Source: Sabethes cyaneus
Taxonomy: Eukaryota > Arthropoda > Insecta > Diptera > Culicidae
Reading direction: 5' to 3'
Assembly (NCBI RefSeq): GCF_943734655.1
Contig: NC_071355.1
Span: 71,323,449-71,387,448 of the forward strand
DNA length: 64,000 bases
A program made the translations under genes and the position numbers. This document shows, one piece after another, positions 24,637-37,591 of the stretch. A model generated the notes under the pieces. That model was given only the letters and a program-made list of their open reading frames with translations, was not told where the DNA came from and ran no database searches. The stretch's first letter is position 1. Each line of letters begins with the position of its first letter.

Positions 24637-26397
24637 CGACAAACTTCGTATTGCCACAAATTAACCTGTGTTGTACATAAATCATGAATCTCGGATGATC
24701 TTTGTCACAATCTCGAGTTTTGCAAGCCCCCCAGTGGGCGGCGCTTCCGACGGCGGGTCACCGGCAACACTCGCGACCGTCTCGTCTTGAATGATCTAGT
24801 GTTACTATAGATAGTTTTTGTGGTCTTGTATTGACTAATGTTTTATGGAAGAGTCTCGAATTTCTCGAGTTCGATTAGTTTTTGAGTTTCGCAAAAATTT
24901 CTGTTTTATTTGTATGAGAGTCCATATACCCCTACCACAGGGGTGAGAGGTCTCTAACTATCGTAAAATAAATTCAAGACTCCAAAATCTCCCACATGCC
25001 AAATTTGGTTCCATTTGCTTGATTAGTTCTCAAGTTATAAGGAAATTTGAATTTCATTTGTATGGGAGCTCACCTCTTAAAAAGGGAAGGGGTCGTAATT
25101 CACCATAGAAAAAATTTCTGCCATCTAAAACTCCCACATGCCAAATTTGGTTCCATTTGATTGATTAGTTCTCGAGATAAGAGGAAATTTGCATTTCATT
25201 TGTATGGAAGCCCACCTTCTTAAACGGGAGATGGGCCATAACTCGCTTTCTAAAGAAGAGAGGGGTCTCAATTCACCATAGAAAAAAATCTTGCGTCCAA
25301 AACCACTTACATGTCAAATTTGGTTCCATTTGCTTGATTAGTTCTCGAGTTATGAGGAAATTTGTTTTTCATTTGTATAGGAGCCCCCCCCCCTCTTAAA
25401 GTGGGGAAATCCATAGAAAATATACCATAAAAATATTCTTGCCTACAAAAACACCCACATGATAAATTTGGTTCCATTTGCTTGATTAGTTCTAGAGTTA
25501 TGAGGGAATTTGTATTTCGTTTGTATGAGAGCCCCCCCCCCCCTCTTAAAAAGGTAAGGGGTCCTAATTCATCATAGAAAAAATGGTTGCCTCCAAAAAC
25601 ACTCACATGCCAAATATGGTTCCATTTGCTTGATTAGTTCTCGAATTATGAGGAAATTTGTATTTCATTTGTATAGGAGCCCCCCCTCTTAAAGTTGGGA
25701 GGGGTCCTAATTCACCATAGAAAATATTTTTGCCTCCAGAAACCTCCACATGCCAAATTTGGTTTCATTTGCTTGATTAGCTCTCGAGTTATGAGAAAAT
25801 TTGCATTTCATTTGTATAGGAGCCCCCCTTCCTAAAGTGGGGAGGGGTCCCAATTCATCATAGAAAAAAATTTTGTCTCCAAAAACACCCAGGTGCCAAA
25901 TTTGGTTCCATTTGCTTAATTACTTCTCGAGTTATGAGGAAAATTGTGTTTCTTTGGTACAGGAGCCCCCCCTCTTAAAGTGGGGAGGGGTCCTAATTTA
26001 CTATAGAAAATATTCTTGCCCTCGAAAACCTTCACATGCCAAATTTGGTTCCATTTGCTTGATTAGTTCTCGAGTTATGAGGAAATTTGTATGGAAGCCC
26101 CCCCTTTTAAAGAGGAGAGGAGTTATAATTCCCCTTATACAGAGGGGAGGGGTCTCAATTTACCATAGAATAAATTCTTGTCACCGAAAACACCCACATG
26201 CCAAATTTTGTTCTATTTGCTTGATCAGTTGTCGAGTTATGCAGAAATTTGTGTTTCATTTGTATGGGAGCCCCCCCTCTTAGTGGGGGGAGGGGTTTCT
26301 AACCATCACTAAAACCTTTCCTGGCCCCAAAAAACCTCTACATGCATATTTTCATGCCGATTGGTTTAGTAGTTTTCGATTCTATAAGGAACATACG

Positions 26398-26439
<42 letters not shown>

Positions 26440-26461
26440 AATCCTTCTTTATAGGTATAGA
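24637..26461 (-). mobile_element. Non-autonomous Helitron, copy 2
   Basis: The same termini as copy 1 (minus strand TC...CTAG), inserted between A (24636) and T (26462). The uninterrupted target is present at about 17605 and 54940 in other M copies ('CCAAAATTAACTA'), and the flanks here join exactly without duplication. The body has about ten of the 145-bp units and a longer GACA run (26399-26438). Non-coding. Confidence 0.85.
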
Positions 26462-26925
26462 TTTTGGTGTGGTATATACGGTTGCTCATAACTTTCAAAT
26501 TAAACGTCCAATCAAAAAATCATTCAATAGTGATCTATTAGGTTATATTATCTTTCAAATGAGACTAATAGCGCATAAATTGGTTTGGCCGTCTCTAAGA
26601 AACAGGCGATAATTATTACCTTGTCAAAACAGGTTTTTTAAGGCTAACTTCTAAACTACTTGTTTGTTTTCAATAAAAAAATCCTGAACAATTTAGCTTT
26701 AATAAGGGCTTTCATTTGATACTAAGATCGTTGAAATCGGTCATGTAGTTCCGGAGAAACCCGTGTCACGTATTTTTCACATTTTTGCTTATAACTTTTA
26801 AATGAAACGTCGTATCACGAAACAACTCAATAGTGATCTACTAGACAATAATACCTTTCAAACAAAAGTAATAGCGAACGATTCGGTTCAGCCATCTCTG
26901 AGAAACAGGCGATAGAAAAAATCAT

Positions 26926-26957
<32 letters not shown>

Positions 26958-27099
26958 GACATTGCTCAAATCGTCGAACCCTATCGATTGGTATATGTGA
27001 CTTGGCCCTCTGGGCCTCGGATCAATTTCGTGTTTTTCGACCAATTTTTAAACCTTTGTTATAGTATAACAAAGGTAAAAACGTCTTTAACCTTTTACA

Positions 27100-27815
27100 T
27101 TCAAAAATATGTATTATATAAATTCATTGAATAGGGTCTTTTTCTAATTCCCGTCGTAATAAGGAAAGCCATTCTAATTTTCATCATTTGCTGGATGGAT
27201 TTAATGAATACTCCAAAAGTTCTTGTGCTGATTTGACTAAAACACACTTACCTTCCGATCCGTGAACTTTGAAATCACTGAAAAGCGACCATTAAAGCAT
27301 ATTTTTGAAATTACGCAACTGACTTCATTGCTAAAATTTGTCGTACCGTTTTAAAATCCGTCCATCAAAATTTTTCATCGTCCGAACTAAAAATCACAAC
27401 AATGTTTACGAAGCTAACGCGCATGTATTTGTGTAGGACGACATGACAAATGTTATTCTACAAAATTTCTGCAGGTCAGGCAAGTTTTTCTGGCTGTAGA
27501 ATAACGACAATGCCTTGCATGAGTTGTTTTCATTTATGAATGACGGAAATTAAAACGATTAGTCGACATTGTCTTCTTCGTCGCACGAAAAAACGTAGGA
27601 AATTTGGCTGCTAGGACTTCTTTAATGATAAAAAGCATTTAAATAGATCTCAGCTCACTTTGATTGATCGCGTATGATAGACAACTAACTAAAATAGTAG
27701 GGAATAACTATTTTTGCATTGTTTGTCATAAAAATGCTGATATTTTTAATAATTTGTGTTGGATAAGACGGGAATAGGCAATTACGACGATGTAGCAACA
27801 TACCCTATCATAAGT
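27100..27815 (+). repeat. Dispersed repeat W, copy 2
   Basis: Matches 12260-12790 over most of its length, with extra sequence in the middle (about 27330-27660). Non-coding. Confidence 0.55.
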
Positions 27816-28832
27816 ATAAAAATATGTGTAAATAGTAACACAATTTAAGAAGTCCTTTCCTTTCCGGTTGCAAATATCTAAACAATAGAAATTAATCTAT
27901 TTGTATGGCAGCTCTGGACAAAAGCACATCCTTCAATATTTGGCGAGGTCAGCATTGGGCGATAATGTATCGATATAACTGGTATCGATATTCGTGGACG
28001 AAATCTCGATATAGTTTTTTTTTGAAATAGTTAATTTCGGTATGCATATAACAGCTTTGTAAATGTTAACATGTTATACGGAGTGTTAAAAATAAATGTA
28101 AAATGCAGATCGTCACGTGATGCGAGCAATTTTGCTGATTATGCTTTCAGCTGAGTATACGTATCGATATGTGAAAAATATCGATATTCAATTAACGAAA
28201 ATTCGTCAGCTTCGCTCAATACAGAATTATTTTGACAGCTTGCTATGAACTTTCCGAGAATGAAAAGATTTCTTGCAATGCACAATATTATGTCAAGTAC
28301 CAAAACGTTTCCGTGGTAATGACAATAGCAGCATAACTGGTTCTTCTGTCATAATAACATGCTCTATTTGGTTCTGTCATATAACAGTGTGTTTTTTGTA
28401 CAACTGCAACGATCTCTATTGCTTGGATTTGCTCTTGAATTTTGCTTAACTTGTTCTGTTAACGACAAAATCGATCCAGCAATCATGAAAGAGCATTTCA
28501 TTTTGAATTGCGCAGCGGATAACTTTTAATGAAACACGCAATATTCAAATACTTTAGAGCAGACAACTCGTACACAAGAATGACAATTGTTCGGATACGA
28601 ACCAATTTTCTGTAGCAACCGATTATTTTTCGGTAATGCTCAAACTGCAATATATTTAAATTAAAACAAATTTTCAAAATATATACATTTAACTTACAAG
28701 AAGTGGTTTTACGTTTTCCGCTAACACTTTCTTCCTATCCTACGCTTGCTACAATTTATGGTTTGGCAATACGTTTTGTGCCTAAGGTCAACTTGGGGTG
28801 AGCTACCCTACTAGTAATTTCCGCGGCTGCGA
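27816..28832. other. No gene seen; several TATCGATA-type words
   Basis: AT-rich, with clustered ATCGATAT words near 27970-28020 and 28150-28185. No frame is supported. Confidence 0.4.
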
Positions 28833-29223
28833 ATGCAGAGGTTCGATCTGGTAAGTATACTTTTTTACACTTTTGTTTTATTTGTTTTAGACTACTTACA
28901 ACGGATCTACGGTTGGTTACGTTGATTATTCTTTACAGGTAAGTATCCCAGGCTACTATGGTATTTCGACGGTTGCTATATCACTCAAAACACTAACTTC
29001 TACCACTTATCAGGCGCTGTTTCGCGAACCCGGTGCTATTTCGCACGTTGAAAATGGTAAATAGTCGATATTAATCAGAATTAGCTTTGAAACACTTTCT
29101 ATTTGTTTTTCAGAACACTTTTGCGATGGCGTTTTTTATTTATCTTCGCTCTTCTTTTACCCTCTAACCAACATAAACGTCATAAGCGATGTTGGCAGTG
29201 TTGCCATATATGCGGTATCGTAA
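28833..29223 (+). CDS. Candidate four-exon small ORF, 72 aa (speculative)
   Basis: Four putative exons (28833-28850, 28891-28938, 29014-29056, 29114-29223) join in one open frame from ATG to TAA. Each junction has canonical GT..AG signals: donors GTAAGTATAC, GTAAGTATCC and GTAAATAGTC, and acceptors TTGTTTTAG, CTTATCAG and GTTTTTCAG. Introns 2 (75 nt) and 3 (57 nt) have good branch-site words (CACTAAC and ATTAATC). Intron 1 is only 40 nt, shorter than usual for insects. An in-frame TAA lies shortly upstream of the ATG. No domain is recognised. It could be a real short gene, the spliced 5' part of a larger transcript, or chance. The claim is inference. Confidence 0.25.
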
Positions 29224-29778
29224 CAACAATCTTGTAATAAATACCGCTTTTTATCTTGTAAACAAATCAATCAAACAACCCACCAAGAATTCAAACAGTT
29301 TTACCGAAAACATGAAATAATGCTGAAATAATCAATACGCACTTTTCAAATCGTTGTCCAGACAGCTTTTTGCGTTCACATTTAACGTAACAAAAATTAA
29401 CATTTCCTTTGGAAATCGAAGGTGCGTCAATTTTGACTGGCACGTAAAAACGATCGTCGCGACATTTTTGACACTGGCGGGTGTTATGGCAAACTGTTAA
29501 TAACTGTCACTTTGTTACGGGGTAGGTCCAGGCAAACGGAGTTTCAAACAAGTCATGTTTAAAGGTGCAGCCTAATCATTTGTAATTTTGAGGTTTTAGC
29601 ACATCTTGCCACTCAAATCGATTTGTAAACAAAGGAACCCCAATATAAAAGGTGCGATGACTATTTCCATAAGTGCCCCTTCCAGACCTTTCCGAAATTT
29701 TGCTTGATTTAACCAATAAAAAGGTCCTGCGGGTCGAATGTCATATACCATTCGACTCAGTTTCGAAAAACTAAGCAT

Positions 29779-30005
<227 letters not shown>

Positions 30006-30532
30006 GTAACGCTTTCAATCTCACTCACTTTTCTCGAAGATGGCTGGACCGATTTTAATGTTCTTAGTGTCAAATGAAAGGTCTAGGTGTCCCATAGGTC
30101 GCTATTGAATTTCATACTGATCGGACTTTTAGTCCGATTTAAAAATATGGGACTTCATTATCTCATAGGTCCCTTAACCGATTTGAACAAAATTGATTGC
30201 ATATGAAAGAGGAGCCTTACAAACCCTTAACTTCCAAATTTCATGACGATTGGACTTGTAGTTTGAAAGTTACATAAAGAAATGTGAAAAAATAGTATTT
30301 AAAACATATTTCTGTAACATATAAGCATTAATTCAATGAAAAACATCACACATTTTATTATTATTTGAAAATTACTGCTGAGATCTATCAAACGAAACCG
30401 AGTTATTTAAAATCGGACGGTTCATTTAAAAGTTATTCAAACTTTAACACTTAAGCACCGTGTATTAAACCTTAACGTGTGAAATCAAAACATATCAATC
30501 AAATGTTGATTGTATTCAATGTGTGTGATAGT

Positions 30533-30689
30533 GTATGTATGTATGTATGTATGTATGTATGTATGTATGTATGTATGTATGTATGTATGTATGTATGTAT
30601 GTATGTATGTATGTATGTATGTATGTATGTATGTATGTATGTATGTATGTATGTATGTATGTATGTATGTATGTATGTATGTATGTATG
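30533..30689 (+). repeat. (GTAT)n microsatellite, about 157 bp
   Basis: Pure tetranucleotide run within repeat X. Met-Tyr-Val-Cys frames across it are artefacts. Confidence 0.98.
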
Positions 30690-32459
30690 TGTGTTTATGT
30701 GATGACAATTTGCATTTTTTCAAATTTCAAATTCAAGAAAAGTGAAAAACATGTCAATTGTCTGAAGTTTTTGAAGCCTCTTCGTGGAATACAAACTCTG
30801 AAATTAAAGAATTTCCGACTAAATTCCACTATTTGATATTTATTCGCGACAGATACGTATACGCTTTGAAATAAGACACTGATGAAGCCTGCACGTCGTA
30901 GGTGAACTACGTATTTGTTGCAAATAAATATTAAATAGTGGGATTCAATCGAAAAGTTTTTCTTTTCTTTGATTTCAGATTTCAATTATCATTTTCTTCA
31001 CTTGTTGTTACTCACAATTGTACAAAAAAAGCAAAAAGCGAAGAAAAGCAGGTAATTTAAGCATGTAGGTATAGTGGTGTAGGATTAAAAATACTAGGGG
31101 GTTGATTTTTCCAAATAAATTTATACAAATTTCAAACAAATTCTGTTTGATCAATAGATGCTCTTTTCAATCAATAGATACTAGAGCTTAGAAATGTTAT
31201 ATGAAAAATTGGAAGTACACGCTGCACGGTAGTAAATTTGTAAAATATGTTTTCGTTAGTGACATTTTAAAGGACAGATGTCTTATGTCATGTATCATGT
31301 TTTAATAAATAAATCAAAAATGACAAGCACTAGACATCATATCGATCATATTTCCCATTCTCAAGCATGTTTATGGCGCAGCTTTTGCATTATTTTTCGA
31401 ACTCATCTTGTTTTCCTAACCCTCTAATATTGTAAAAACGATGCGATCAAGCTAATCAAGACTATCTTTTCATGAAAGTACATTCAAAAGAAGCTTAAGT
31501 TTTGATTTTCATGCACAAATAATTATCTGAAGGAGCGCCAACTAAGAAAAAGTTCAATTTCTCTTTTTCATATCTAATGCTCTATTCAGTTATTTTTTCT
31601 AATTCAGATACATTGAAAAAGTGAAGCCAAGCAAACTTATAGTAAAATTTTGAGATTAATCATTTTGTTGTCGATATCCTTTTTCTTCAAAACCGAAGTA
31701 TAATAATAATTTTTCTGAACTCTTGTTTTTCAAAGATGCTAACTTTTGAACGCATGGTATTAATATCAAAATATCAAAAAATCTGCTATGAACACATATT
31801 TCATATTGTCAATTCAAAACAAGTTTCGTATGTGGCTCTGAAGCCCGAAAGTTAAGGCCGACCGATTATAAAACTAAATAAGGTGTTCATCAAGTAGCAT
31901 AAATGACGCTTACAAGTATTTACGCACCCAAGGAAAGAAAATATTATTATTCTACGCAATACGTTGTGAATTTTACTGGCAAATAAGGATTTTGAGGAAT
32001 ACGGAACGGATATGTAAAAATATAGTCAAGTTAATTATAGATGTTCCTGAGAAATTAAATAATGATTATTGTGGCAGTAGAAAGGCTAGGTCACGCCGCT
32101 AGGTGGATTAATTCGGGGTTTTGAACTACGCATCAATTTCTATAATGTCATTCTTTTTGATTGACATCAATAAAGTTTTCTTGAATAAATTTCATCAATT
32201 TTTATTAACCTTCGGTTACTCACGCTGCTGCATTTTGTACAACACGTGTAGGTTACAAGTTACAAGTTACAAATCGCTGTTTAACTAACTTATATTTTTC
32301 AATTACCTTGTTATGAACAAAACGTCATAATTATTCAATGCATTAATGCTTTAAATTGTTGGGAAAATAGATCAGCATAAACTGACATCACAGAAACGAA
32401 GCAATCAGCATGTGAGGTGTACCGCGATTGGCCCTGGAATTTTCTCTCGTTTCTTCATA

Positions 32460-33926
32460 TCCCTTTAAGCCCGAGCCCTCACAATTGTGTAGGTGAGACA
32501 TGACTACTTTTAAAAAATTTTCCTTTCCTTTCTGAACGTCGTACTTTTACATATATGGCGCCAATCTCTTGTGTAAACATCGTAACACGTAAAAAAATAG
32601 AAAATAGCTGAAAAGAAGTTTTCTTTTGTGTTTGGATTAATTATTGTCTAGTCTTCAAAATCTGAAAACAGCAAAAAGTTTTATTTGTCGTATTTTCTTA
32701 TTGGATCCGTATTTTGAAATTGCTTAGATAAAAAATTATTGGTAATAAGTATTTCTAATTGATGTAATTAAAAATTTACGCGAAATAACTTTTACAACTT
32801 ATTTATGCACATTGTTTTTCATACCTACACAATTGTGTAGGTTCGGCCTCATTGCATACCTACTTTAAGCTTTACGTTCCCGCCGGGACTACAAAAATTA
32901 GTATACTTGCCGTTACACTTTTGGCTCTATCTTTACTATTTTTTGATCGATTTTTATACAACTTGTCTTTAAAGAACCACCTTAGATTGACCTTCAATAT
33001 AAAAATATATTAGCAAATTTTGGATCCATTTTCCCAGAGATATTCCAGATCGCAGTGGGATTATTTTTTCCCGTCATAAGTAATAGATGAAATAAAACGA
33101 AATTTGCTGCTGTCAGCTCATTTTGAGTCAGTAAGAATGAATACATTATACTGTAGAGCATGCTCCACACTACGGAACCTCCGTTTAGAGTACTAGCAGA
33201 ACCTAAAACTGGTCATTTATATTTGTAAAATAATAAAGAAGTGTGGCAAATGATGCATTCAACTACGGTATTTTCTAAGACAAATTCTTGGATCAACATT
33301 TGAATGTTTTAAGCCAATCTGGACGTTCCGGTATATCTGTTGTATTAAGATTAGTAAAAACTTAACTTGCAAAAAGTTGCGCGTATTTCCATAGCTACGT
33401 AGCGACCGTTCCGCTGCTTCAGAAGCTGAAGTTTATGAGCCTCGAAGCGATGATCTCGCTCTAAACTAAACGGGGTCAACCCTATTCAATTCTGTGGACT
33501 TATTTACACAAAATAATTAGGTTTTACATGTTTTGTTTTTTCAAAACCTGGCTAGGTATAGCCCAAAAAGGGTAAAAAATGTAAAAAATAGGGGAAAATG
33601 AGCAAAATGGGGCACTTCCCAATGACAAACAGGAAAGCGGTGGGCACCATGCGATTCTCTGGAAAATTTTACATAAGATCACCTACATTTTATCAGCCTG
33701 CAGGCCATATCTTAATTGCATCCGTTTTTTCGGCTCGTTTTTTTGCCCATAGTGCTATGGCATAAGATAAGGCCGAACCCACACAATTGTGTAGGTTGCT
33801 AAATTTAGCAAACATTTATTGCAATGTGTAGAATACACCAGTTTTAGTATCTCGAGCGATAATAAAAATGTATATTGATCCAAAAACCAAAAATATCGTA
33901 ACTAAAACCCTCCGTGCTTAAAGGGA
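32460..33926. mobile_element. 1467-bp TA-flanked element with CACAATTGTG palindromes
   Basis: Terminal inverted repeat TCCCTTTAAGC / GCTTAAAGGGA, flanked by TA on both sides. The empty site is the M1 sequence near 18348 (CCATATGAAG in reverse). An alternative reading is a 4-bp ATAT duplication with CCCTTTAAGC ends. The palindromic word ACACAATTGTGTAGG occurs three times (near 32487, 32828, 33780). No transposase frame. Confidence 0.75.
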
Positions 33927-34860
33927 TATGGAAAAATGGTGTCTGTATGCAACAAACCTAGTCGAGTCATTCGGGGTCAAAATTAAGGCATTTTTTTTAA
34001 ATCAAAGTTCTACAGTACCTAAACAAACAAACGTAGAGATATACTATATTCATCAAAGTTGTGTATTTTTACTATTTATACAATTTTGTAATACATGAAA
34101 AAGCCATACAACAATTACAAAAAAAAGCTAAAATAGGAAAAACTGATTTTACAAATTCATATACAATGAATAAGATTTTTCTATCTTCGCTGAATAGATA
34201 GAAGGTTACTGTGTTCAACAAAATTTCTTGTAATAATATGTTCTAAAACTTTGCAGAACACATCAGTGTATTATACTGAAACTGAAGAAAAATAATTTTT
34301 TTATTTCACTTTTAGGGGGATCAATCAAAATTTAAATTGCACCAGATGATAGAACTCACAACTTCAAGAAATTCCCCAGATAACCAGACATCGTAATACA
34401 GTGTTAAAATTATATTGTATAAACATAGACTTTTAATCAAAATTGTATATTTGGCCATCGAGCATTCATACAAAGTTGATTTTAAATCGCTTTTCATTCA
34501 TGTGAGTTTGAATATACATCTGTTATTTAAAAGTCGTATAATGCTGCCGAACAAATTACTTTACCTTTTAATACCATTGTAAATAAGATCAAATTTGATT
34601 ATAATTATTCAATAAATCTGGTGTCAGATATCATCATAAATGTGAGCATTTATTTTCCATTTTTAATTACACTATGTTTGTATAAGCTTACAGTTCTTAT
34701 AATAAATAATTTAGTTGTTAATGCCACAGTAAATTGGATATCCATGCATATGAAATCGTAATAATATTACTATTAATGCCAAATTATTTTAAATTATCTC
34801 TTACAATCTAAACAACTTATCAAGATCTCATACAACAGTTTTTCAGTTTATTGGTAAAAA

Positions 34861-36968
34861 ATGCGTGAATTTGTTATGAAAAATAAGCTTACCAAAATGA
34901 AAAAAAGTGGCACATACAGCAGACTTCTAAATAAGCATCGGCTGCGTTTACAAAAGTTTCCCAATTCTTTAAATTGTAAGAAACACCTTCCGCAGTCCGA
35001 GACTGATGTGTCCGAAGAAATGCAACCAGAGACTGATGTGTCTGAGCAATCTCAAGAACAACTTCATTTAGTAGAAACCACAATAAATCTCGACCGTGAG
35101 CGTCCTGGTAATTATTCCTTGTAAAATATATTTTCATTGCCTAATTTTTTACAAATTTAATTTAAGCCTCAAAAACTTCATTTATGTTCGCTGTTCAGGA
35201 ATGGGCCGTGGAATACAACATTACACAATCAGCATTAAAATCGTTGGTTGAAGTTTTAAATGAACACTTGAATGTTAATTTACCGAGTGATCCACGGACA
35301 CTATTAAAAACCCCAAGAAATTTAAAAATCATCAGTATGGGGGATAATGGTCAATATTGGCATCAAGGATTTGAAACCTCTCTTCGTAAGATTTTTGAAC
35401 ATCTAGATCGATCCATTTCAGTTTCAATTAATATTAATATTGATGGATTACCGATATATACGAGCTCTGCTAAAAACTTTTGGCCGATACTTTGCTCATT
35501 CCACAATTTTCCTGAAATATCGCCATTTGTTGTTGGAATTTACTTTGGGACTTCTAAGCCAAAAAATATCACTGAGTTTCTTACACCATTCATTGAAGAA
35601 CTTCTACCGCTATTGACTGCCGGTTTGACAATAAATAATTATCTAATCTCGATAAAAATTCGTTGCTTCATCTGCGACACTCCTGCTAGATCTTTCATTA
35701 AGGGAGTGACGAGTTTCAACGGAAAATATGGTTGCATCAAGTGCCAAACAGAAGGAAAATTTTCACACATCTCTAACACCATGACTTATCCAGATGTAAA
35801 TTCTCCAAAGCGGACTGACGAAGAGTTTCGTACAAAGATGTACACCGATCATCAACGACAGGATACACCATTGTTGAAGCTGCCCATCAATCTAATCGAA
35901 GACGTCATAGTCAGTGATTCACTGCATCTTTTAGAGCTAGGAGTGATGAAGAAACTCTTGAATAGCTGGCGTACCGGGAGAATGAACAAAAAAGCTAAAT
36001 GGAGTACGTTTGAAAAAGAACGAATTTCTGAATTCCTCGTCAATCTCCGGTTTCCAATAGAAATGCATCGACGAATGCGATCGCTTGAATTCATTTCATT
36101 GTGGAAAGGTTTGGAATATCGCAATTTCCTAAATTATGTAGGAATAGTCATTCTAAAAACAAATCTTACTGAAAAGTACTACGAACATTTTCTTATTTTA
36201 TTTTGCGCAGTACGCATTTGTTCAGCCGACAAGTATAGAAATTTATTACCAGTAGCGCAACGCTTGTTCATAGATTTCATCCATAATTTTCAAACGTTAT
36301 ATGGTACCGAATTTGTGTCGAGTAATATACATATTCTTTGTCATGTAGTGGATGAAGTAACGAAATTTGGAAAACTGTCTACTTTAACAGCATATCCCTT
36401 TGAAAATTTGTTGCATTCCTTGAAAAAGTTGGTGAAAACAGGACCAAATCCTTTAGCTCAGGTTGCGAGACGAATTACAGAAAATATGTATGTTGAAAAT
36501 ACGAATTCAATTGAACAATTACTAAATTCTAGAAAACCATCAATTTCAGTAGAAAAGCAAGAAAAATTCTGTCGAATTAAACTGTCAAATTACCAACTAA
36601 GCACAGGTGGCAACGATAAATGGTTTTTGTCGAAAACGCTCAACATCGTTGCCATCACTAATCTAGTTCGAGACGATCAATGGAAAATCGAAGGACAATA
36701 CCTACTAAGCCAACATGAGTTTTTCCTGAAACCCTTTAAATCTTCTTTCTTGCACATATACATTGCGAAGTTAGATTTATGTAACCTGTCGGTTACTAAG
36801 ATGTACGAATTTAATTCGATCATGTGTAAGTTAGTAGCCATTCCTTGTGCAGAAGGCACTGTGTTTATACCACTTGTTGCGATGGAAATCGCCGAGCAGG
36901 CAACTCTGTCGCAGAAAAACGAAAAGCGAGCAGTTTGCTGTTTCTTGCAACACAACTTAGCTGAATGA
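34861..36968 (+). CDS. Transposase of the two-gene element, 3' end cut by a BEL insertion
   Basis: Exon 1 is 34861-35107 and exon 2 starts at 35167. The 59-nt intron has donor GTAATT, branch-like CCTAATT and acceptor TTTAAG. The phase fits, so two open frames become one. Exon 1 encodes a basic, Lys/Arg-rich N-terminus. Exon 2 has the core: NIDGLPIY (the Asp codon at 35442 is a candidate catalytic residue), then FWPILCSF and GIYFGTSKPKN. CFICDTPARSF follows (second candidate Asp at 35676), then a CIKC pair, and a late YPFENLLHSLKKLV block. This order matches the animal 'transposase domain-containing protein' family related to EnSpm-type transposases. The family name is from memory. BEL is inserted at 36875, a few codons before the original stop, so the frame now ends inside the LTR at 36968 with about 31 foreign residues. 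There is no other frameshift or stop, so decay is recent. Confidence 0.75.
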
Positions 36969-37556
36969 AAGTTTCGCTGCGTCTCGCAACACGTCAGGAA
37001 AGCAGAAACGAAAAAGTAAACAAACCGTTTGCAAGTTTCAGCAGCAAAGTGAAGCGACATATAGTTAATTTGTTAATTATACCGTGTGAAGTAAATATTA
37101 AAAGGCTAAAATTGTTTATTAAATCTAATTACACCTATCTTAAAGCTAATTTGATAACTATGTGAGTAGAATGTGGTAAAATATCTAATTAAAAGTGGTA
37201 AAATAAATACAAACTTGCAGAGTCACCGAACAGGTTACAATCAGTGCTGTAGGAGTTAGTGGTGAATGATTTTACCTAAAATATTACACTAGTAAGTAAT
37301 TAAAATAAAAAATCTAACCCTAAGTGAAACTAATTACAAAATTATGTACAATTCAGTTGATTTGCGGTATCGACGTATTAGAGAGATCGGATTTAATCTG
37401 CAAGAGGAAGATAAAAACGGATCTGAAGACTAAATTTGTAAGTTTAATACAAGTTAAAAAGCTAGATTTAAATTAAGAATAAAATTGTATTTACAGTTTG
37501 ATCAGTCGTTAAGGAATGCGCTGATTTTTCATTAAACGGTTAAAAGAATCCGAACA
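36875..37556 (+). repeat. BEL left LTR
   Basis: 682 bp, starts TGTTGCGATGG and ends ATCCGAACA. Same length and sequence as the right LTR. Contains an AATAAA-type word (AAAATAAATACAAAC) in its middle. Confidence 0.95.
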
Positions 37557-37591
37557 AAATCAAAAAATTTATCGTGATTTAACCTCAAAAG

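Larger units (their letters stand above)
22941..27075 (-). mobile_element. M-family repeat copy M2, interrupted by a MITE and a Helitron
   Basis: The same element as M1 in reverse. It runs from CCCGATTTAATCCACCTAG (left) to the palindrome CCTTTGTTATAGTATAACAA plus AGG (right, 27053-27075). It hosts a 327-bp MITE (23329-23655) and a Helitron (24637-26461). A short (AC)n run lies at about 26936-26957, at the same internal position as in other copies. Confidence 0.7.

Noticed and set aside
24637..26461. 3' end of a LINE with GACA tail
   Set aside because: Exact A|T insertion without duplication and TC/CTAG termini fit a Helitron. No reverse transcriptase sequence is present.
30479..30836. Met-Tyr-Val-Cys and Ile-His-Thr-Tyr frames (also 58361-59169)
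   Set aside because: Translations of the (GTAT)n microsatellite.
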